64,000 nt of DNA from Hypomesus transpacificus (Eukaryota > Chordata > Actinopteri > Osmeriformes > Osmeridae), in the NCBI RefSeq assembly GCF_021917145.1, contig NC_061073.1, positions 10,507,430 through 10,571,429 on the forward strand, in the 5' to 3' direction. This document shows, piece after piece, positions 52,376 through 64,000 of this stretch (the stretch's first letter is position 1; each line of letters opens with the position of its first letter). The position numbers and the translations under genes are program-made. A model generated the notes under the pieces. The model had not been told where the DNA came from. It did not search any database and worked only from the letters and a program-made list of their open reading frames with translations.

Positions 52376-53698
52376 GTTTCGTGTTGTTGATAGGCAACCG
52401 GAAGTAGTGATGTTACGTTCGAGGTGCGTTCGACTTCATGTTGCGCCGGCGTCGCCTGCAGCCCGGCTGACTAGAAGCTACTGCACCAACTGTCATGCCA
52501 TTCAAACGGCATTTTTTCCGACGCCTTAAAGTATTCAGAAATCACAAATACACAAGCACATAGGCTACATCTCTCTCTAGTTTAAAACATTTAGCCAGCT
52601 TTAATATGGGATCATTTTCCCGTTGCTAAGGCATGTCCCGAAACTTTAGCCTCTGGTCTACAATATCAATAATGTATTCAATTAGCATATACTTCCTCTC
52701 AAGTGAGGTAAGAGGAAAGATTCGAGCACACTCTTAACCGTAAGACAGCGCTCTAGCCACAAGCCATAGTCAACCTAGTTGAAAATCTGAATAATGCTGA
52801 GAACCTAAAAATAAACGTAATAACTGTAAAAAAGTAAAGACGTTAACGTGTTTGTAATACAACAACATTATTATTATTATTGTAATATGTCCTTTATCAA
52901 CCTGTCGGCGATTGTGAGACTATAACGTCTCGAAGACTTGACGTCACTCGATTTCTTCAATCTCTCGATACCGTCGCCATACTATGAACTGACCAGCAGA
53001 TGTCCCTATGGAGAGGATGTATCAAACGCTTCGAAAAAGCGAGACTTTTTTGAAACAATTGTTTCAAATATCTCGTTGCTTCGGAAAGCTTCGTTTCCCA
53101 TCACTAACCGGAAGTAAACAGTCAAGGACCTAAACGTCACGTCTATTACCGGAAGATACAAGGAGGGAGACTATGATGCTACACTAACAACACAGACCGC
53201 TACTCAGAGGATTTAGACACACATAAATAGCTCTATATACGTCGTCAACATTTAACCAAGGGACAGCACCTTGTTTCAGCAAGATTGGAGATTTGGCTAG
53301 ATAGCTATTTATTCGTGTGTCATGTCCATCTGTAATAGTCTATATATAATCGTGTTGATACAGCTGTCAAACTATTTCACAAACGGGTTGGCCAGCTAGG
53401 CTAGTTAGTTACTACTACAACAGTAGTTCGTCTTGCTTGCTAGCCTGATAAACACGAATTGGTTAAAAGCTGGGTTGTACTGAAATGGTTGACAATCTAA
53501 TTTGTTAAAATTCAACGACATGTGTAAACGTATTAATAATGCAAGAAGACATAGCCATAGGCTCGACCTAGACCAGGAAAGAGTTACACACGTTTGATGA
53601 GGCTGTCAAAGACTTGCTTAACTTACCGGTGCTAACTGCGCGGTGGACTTGAGATATCAATGACAAGTGTAAAAGCATAGCAAACCCTAACCGTCGAC
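52376..53698. other. Divergent PDCD2L-AMFR intergenic region
   Basis: Holds both promoters and the 5'UTRs. CGGAAGT, an ETS-type site, occurs at about 52399 and 53109, and ACCGGAAG at about 53149; these are common in housekeeping promoters. No TATA box is convincing. No further exon was recognised. Confidence 0.5.
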
Positions 53699-58783
<5,085 letters not shown>

Positions 58784-58814
58784 CCAGCGAGGACAGACGG
58801 GGAAACACTGACTC

Positions 58815-59051
58815 ACTGGTACCAACACCACCCACCTGGTGTCTCCTGGTACTAACACCATCCACCTGGTGTCTACTGGTTTCACACTGACCACCTGGTC
58901 TCTACTGGTACTAACACCATCCACCTGGTGTCTACTGGTTTCACACTGACCACCTGGTCTCTACTGGTACCGACACCATCCACCTGGTGTCTCCTGGTAC
59001 TAACACCATCCACCTGGTCTCTACTAGTACCAACACCATCCACCTGGTCTT
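58815..59051. repeat. About 30-bp minisatellite in AMFR 3'UTR
   Basis: About eight imperfect copies containing ACCATCCACCTGGTGTCTAC then TGGTACTAAC. CCACCTGGTGT is a partial palindrome. It starts about 30 bases after the stop codon, so it is probably in the transcript. Confidence 0.85.
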
Positions 59052-61090
59052 TATGTGGTTGAGTTAGGACTTCACCCAAATGTTTCTGTAAACGGTCTTT
59101 TCAATGTTCTACAACAGAGAAGGATGCTGTGTCACTAAACACTGTCTGCTCTGTCTGAACTGTACTGGCCATCATGTCTACAGATGAAATAAGAAATATG
59201 ACCTCATTGTAGTGTAGCCTTGAATACCTGGCTCATAGCATGTCATCTAGTGTTAAACAAGACAGTCACAGCTATGCAGTGTTTCTGCCCTCAGTATTTG
59301 AGTTACTACCTTCTCCTTTCTTCTGCATAGTGATAAAAATGCAAACAGGCAGGCGCTAGTTGTAACAGGATACAAGTATGTGTTGTAAAATAACAGGTCT
59401 AAAGAGTTTTGTTTTATGGCTATCTGTTTGTTCATTTGTGTGTTAAAATATCTTAATGTTGCCAGGGTTAGGATTAGATTTGGGGGCAGCTTGAAATTAA
59501 TTTATTTGAAAGCTATAAAAAAGCTGATTGAATATGTATACATTGCTGTCGTTTAATGAAAAATCCCTTTCCAGTGAGTCCTGTATGGGCCAGATCCTGT
59601 TGGGGTGAACCTGAAGCTCACAAATGTGTTCTGTCGTATTACATGTTGCAGCGTCGCTTCTGAATTAGGCCTACTTCATTTTCACTGACTTAAATTCCAA
59701 TTGATGCTTAATCTGTGCAGTACAGTACATGAAAAGGTCAAATTGGCTTGACAACTCAAACTCTAGCTTGGGCTGTAATTGCTGTTTGCAGTGGCCTACA
59801 GCTATCTATCCCTGCCTCAGTTTTCACCTATAGCCTGATAATTGTATGAAATGGCATTTAGTTTTGAGCGTGTTGTATTTGGTCTGGTTGGGTACTGGAT
59901 CCCAGAGGACACTTGGTGTCTGTGATGACTACATCCCCTGAGTTACCAGGGACCGGTCTGCACAAGCCAAGATAAACAACACATTCGTGTTTGTAAAGGC
60001 CAGTAGCAGAGCTTTTCTACCTGCCCATGACACTGTGCTCTATTCCTGTTTGACATGTGCACCTTGAGACAGTATTTCTCTGTACATCACATTGGACCTG
60101 AGAGAGGCTGCTTAACTCTGCAAATAAAGTCAAATACATTCCATAACGTCAGTGAGTATAATGCAGTTTACTGAATTTCTGTGTGCATCAAATTCTAACT
60201 GTCAAGAATGGTGTTTTTGTATATACTTTTGTAATGACTGTATCATAGATGTAGAAGACCCTGTACAAATAAAATTAAGATCTTCATGCAATCGCTGTCT
60301 AACCCTTTTGTTTCAGTTAGAAAGGGATCTAAATGTACTTTACTTCAAAGGCAAATCTAGCCAACCTCAAAAGTCTGACTTGTGAAAATGGGCTTGGGCT
60401 ATTTTTACATTGAGTGCATCCAATGCCATCTTGATAAGGCCCTTTCCCAATGATCTGAACATCTTTTTCCCCCTCCGAGCGGTGCAGGTTCTGACTGTAA
60501 ACAGATCAAATGACACGAGTCACATCCTGAGTCATGTACGTGTGATCAGCAACAAAGAGGACGTTTGTATTTGTTCTCTTGCCAGCTCCCTGCCAGGACC
60601 AACGAAAACTGTGATTAACGTCACATACTGCAACAACAAAAAACAAGCACGATTTTACAGTCATCCAGTCTCATTAGACGACACACTCCGAGGTTCTTGT
60701 CACACAAAGACACTAGGGGGCAGTAGCACACCTTTGTAGCTCAGGAGAAGCATTGACTGATCTGCATTCACTGGACACGTCCCGATTCTATAGCCTTCAT
60801 GCCCCCAGAGTACTCTTGTTCACTTCCTTGTACAGCATTCTAAGGAAAGGACTTCAGGAAGAATGATGACAAAATCTCCCTCCGGACTCCAGCCAATACA
60901 GCAGAGGGAGAAGCACACAAGATTAAAGAAATGGAACTCAGCCTGGGATTATCTCAGATCCCCACTAGCCTGCTAGCACTGACTCCCTCTGCACCACTGA
61001 GGACTGAATAGATTAAAGTTCTCACATTGACAGAGTGCTTGGGACATGCTGCAGCTCCTAACCCCTCTGTGTTGATGCCATGAACAGGAC
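59052..61090. other. AMFR 3'UTR and intergenic
   Basis: The AMFR transcript may extend to about 60145. Beyond it I see AT-rich unique sequence and no recognisable exon. Confidence 0.5.
60123..60128 (+). terminator. Candidate AMFR polyadenylation signal
   Basis: AATAAA 1.34 kb after the AMFR stop. Another AATAAA lies near 60269. Confidence 0.45.
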
Positions 61091-61094
61091 TGTC

Positions 61095-62502
61095 AGAAAC
61101 GCGGTCTTCTGCACCACAGAAACGTGGTCTGCTGTACCACAGAAACGCGTTCTGCTGGACCACAGAAACGCGGTCTGCTGTACCACAGAAACGCGGTCTG
61201 CTGTACCACAGAAACGTGGTCTTCTGTACCACAGAAACGCGGTCTGCTGGACCACAGACACGTGGTCTGCTGTACCACAGAAACGCGGTCTGCTGTACCA
61301 CAGAAACGTGGTCTGCTGTACCACAGAAACGCAGTCTTCTGCACCACAGAAACGTGGTCTGCTGTACCACAGAAACGCGGTCTGCTGGACCACAGAAACG
61401 TGGTCTGCTGTACCACAGAAACGCGGTCTGCTGTACCACAGAAACACGGTCTGCTGTACCACAGAAACGCGGTTTGCTGTACCACAAAAAACGCGGTCTG
61501 CTGTACCACAGAAACGTGGTCTGCTGTACCACAGAAACGCGGTCTGCTGTACCACAGAAACGTGGTCTGCTGTACCACAAAAAACGCGGTCTGCTGTACC
61601 ACAGAAACGTGGTCTGCTGTACCACAGAAACGCGGTCTGCTGTACCACAGAAACGCGGTCTGCTGTACCACAGAAACGTGGTCTGCTGTACCACAGAAAC
61701 GTGGTCTTCTGTACCACAGAAACGCGGTCTGCTGGACCACAGACACGTGGTCTGCTGTACCACAGAAACGCGGTCTGCTGTACCACAGAAACGTGGTCTG
61801 CTGTACCACAGAAACGCGGTCTTCTGCACCACAGACACGTGGTCTGCTGTACCACAGAAACGCGGTCTGCTGGACCACAGAAACGCGGTCTGCTGTACCA
61901 CAGAAACGCGGTCTGCTGTACCACAGAAACACGGTCTGCTGTACCACAGAAACGCGGTTTGCTGTACCACAAAAAACGCGGTCTGCTGTACCACAGAAAC
62001 GTGGTCTGCTGTACCACAGAAACGCGGTCTGCTGTACCACAGAAACGTGGTCTGCTGTACCACAAAAAACGCGGTCTGCTGTACCACAGAAACGTGGTCT
62101 GCTGTACCACAGAAACGCGGTCTGCTGTACCACAGAAACGCGGTCTGCTGTACCACAGAAACGTGGTCTGCTGTACCACAGAAACGCGGTCTGCTGTACC
62201 ACAGAAACGCGGTCTGCTGTACCACAGAAACGTAGTCTGCTGTACCACAGAAACGTGGTCTGCTGTACCACAAGAAACGCGGTCTGCTGTACCACAGAAA
62301 CGTGGTCTGCTGTACCACAGAAACGCGGTCTGCTGTACCACAGAAACATGGTCTGCTGTACCACAAAAAACGCGGTCTGCTGTACCACAGAAACGTGGTC
62401 TGCTGTACCACAGAAACGCGGTCTGCTGTACCACAGAAACGCGGTCTGCTGTACCACAGAAACGTAGTCTGCTGTACCACAGAAACGTGGTCTGCTGTAC
62501 CA
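61095..62502. repeat. 23-bp minisatellite, about 61 copies
   Basis: The unit contains ACCACAGAAACGCGGTCTGC then TGT. Variants: ACGTGG or ACACGG for ACGCGG, TGGACC for TGTACC, TTCTG(T/C)ACC for TGCTGTACC, and CACAAAAAACG for CACAGAAACG. A block recurs at 485-bp spacing (61216 and 61701; 61441 and 61926). All six frames are largely stop-free, giving spurious 340-560 residue frames. Confidence 0.97.
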
Positions 62503-62595
62503 GGTCAACCTGACACAGGATGGATGTTGCTGTTCAATCCTGACTGTGACCCTCAAGACCCCTGTGGCTTCCCAACACGAGAGAAGGAGGTGAGA

Positions 62596-62600
62596 GAGAG

Positions 62601-62653
<53 letters not shown>
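62596..62653. repeat. (GA)n microsatellite
   Basis: GA dinucleotides with one GAGC interruption. Confidence 0.95.
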
Positions 62654-62655
<2 letters not shown>

Positions 62656-64000
62656 GGAGAAGGTTTCAGGTTGTATTAGATGGTACTGTATGCATGTTCC
62701 AATGAATTCATGAGTCAGATAAGCAGCAGGTCGGGGGGGGGAGACACAAAATGATTTCCTCACTTTCTGTGTACCCAATCAACAGCTTGATCAAATCCAA
62801 GCAAGTTCATGTTGATATGTGACCTTGCAGGTGTCATCACAATGTATTCATTGTATACCCAATTACGTGCGTCTGCCTCATGTACACCTAAATCACTCTG
62901 CGTTCACATTCACAAGGGAAGCTATACAACAAGACCCCCCCGAGGAGAAGCAAACAAGACGTGGAACGTGAAGCCAGATTGCACAAATATACACTGCAGT
63001 GCATTAGCTAATTAGCTTCTAACCTTCTGCAAATTGCCTGTTGTTGCCACCAGTGTTGGCGATAGCGCAGGGGTCTAAGTGGGGAGGCAGGCAGTGGAAT
63101 ACTGTGGTAATACTGCGAGCGTTCGCAGGCTGAGTCCTTATCTGGGTGACCGTGCCGCCCCTCGTTCGGCAGGACTTTGAGCTACTGAATTGAGTTTTAA
63201 TTGGTTCTGCTCCATGCTAGGAGCTGCCGGGGCTGACGCCAGTCACTGGTAACGCTGGTGTCATGTGACAACTGCTAATGCCTGTTGGGGGACATTGTGG
63301 TCTGTTGCTGTTGGGGACACCTTGCTGTGATGGGCTCTGTCTGTTTGTTTGTTTGTCTGTGTGTGTATGTGTGTGTGTCTGTCTGTCTGTCTGTGTGTGT
63401 GTGTGTGTGTTTGTGTGTGTAGATGCAGACAGTTTCTTTGGGGGCCATTACTGCAGGCTGAGTTTGGAGGTACAATAAAATGGATGAGTTTTCTGTGTCC
63501 ATAGCCAGTGTTGGTGAAGCCCTGAGAGGTCTTCTGGTAGCCTCCAGCTACAGCATCAAGCCCAGTAAGCAACATCTGATTCAGACACTGGGAGTGTTTT
63601 TGGTTTCTTAATCCTGTCTGCCTTGGGCTAGGCAAACAGCACATTCCTGGCCAGCTCAAAGTGACGGTTGGAAAGTTTCCTTCTTACTTCAATCTTACTT
63701 GTAGACATGTCCAATCATGGGGTTTCTAAGTAGATTGCGCCTGTTGGGGGGGAGGGGGGACGTTTTGGTGGCAAATCCTAGAGTTTAATCCCCAAGTCCA
63801 AAATGCAGTATTTCACAACAGCGTTCGGCTGGTTCAGGAGGAGCTGTGCGATGCTGTGGAAGAAGAGGAGTCTTGTTGATCAACAAATGAGGATGAGATG
63901 GGAGCTAGTGCTGGAACACAAGGTTTAGGTCTTCTGTCATCGTGCTTCAACCCCTCTGTTCCATTATCCTGTTAGTCTGGGATACACATGCAGCTGAAAA
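62654..64000. other. Right flank, no gene recognised
   Basis: Contains a GT-rich tract at 63340-63421 and a weakly tRNA-like segment (about 63060-63160) that may be an old SINE. An exon-like stretch at 63507-63565, flanked by CATAG and GTAAGC, has no recognisable protein match and is not called. Confidence 0.4.

Noticed and set aside
61095-62502. CRISPR-like regularly spaced repeats
   Set aside because: The units are contiguous 23-bp tandem copies without unique spacers, in a vertebrate genome.
60954-62778. Open frames of 340-560 residues on both strands and in several frames
   Set aside because: They are reads of the 23-bp minisatellite, whose unit contains no stop in any frame; all frames being open at once is the mark of the repeat, not of genes.
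63507-63565. Exon-like segment bounded by CATAG and GTAAGC
   Set aside because: The translation SVGEALRGLLVASSYSIKP is not recognisable and no neighbouring exon joins it in frame.

Overview
The window is vertebrate nuclear DNA, almost certainly from a ray-finned (teleost) fish. The basis is spliced genes with GT-AG introns, abundant CA/CT microsatellites and G:C homopolymers, fish-type LINE tails, tRNA-derived SINEs, and clear orthologs of vertebrate genes. No bacterial, viral or CRISPR content was seen. The species cannot be named from sequence alone.

Layout: 1-6.6 kb has no recognisable gene and holds simple repeats and minisatellites. 6962-8551 (-) is an intronless gene for a four-Ig-domain type I membrane protein. 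12817-13944 (+) is MTERF2. 17517-19616 (-) is a six-exon dihydrofolate reductase-like gene that no long open reading frame reveals; I assembled it by splice-site reading. 22879-24060 (+) is FAAP24 (4 exons). 26058-32576 (+) is SLC7A10/Asc-1 (11 exons). About 34.26-35.82 kb is a broken L2/CR1-like LINE. 36171-40578 (+) is DUS2 (15 coding exons). 41680-50473 (+) is NFATC3 (9 coding exons). 51269-52375 (-) is PDCD2L in a single exon. 53699-58783 (+) is AMFR/gp78 (13 exons). 61.1-62.5 kb is a large 23-bp minisatellite with a higher-order duplication.

The genes are unrelated housekeeping or signalling genes, not an operon or system: mitochondrial gene expression (MTERF2), reductase (DHFR-like), DNA crosslink repair (FAAP24), amino acid transport (SLC7A10), tRNA modification (DUS2), calcium-regulated transcription (NFATC3), PDCD2-family ribosome-related protein (PDCD2L) and ER-associated degradation (AMFR). 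Each full-length model splices in frame from ATG to stop: DHFR-like 202 aa, FAAP24 213, SLC7A10 530, DUS2 500, NFATC3 1039, AMFR 658.

Most notable: the hidden DHFR paralog, whose position equivalent to the folate-binding Arg70 reads as Val; a 37-bp minisatellite in DUS2 that has copied the 3' splice site and start of exon 11 several times; a coding minisatellite in AMFR; intronless PDCD2L and Ig-receptor genes; and a recurring pattern of minisatellites or microsatellites lying directly against splice sites. Functional names rest on recognition of protein sequence by eye and memory of the families; no database search was run.
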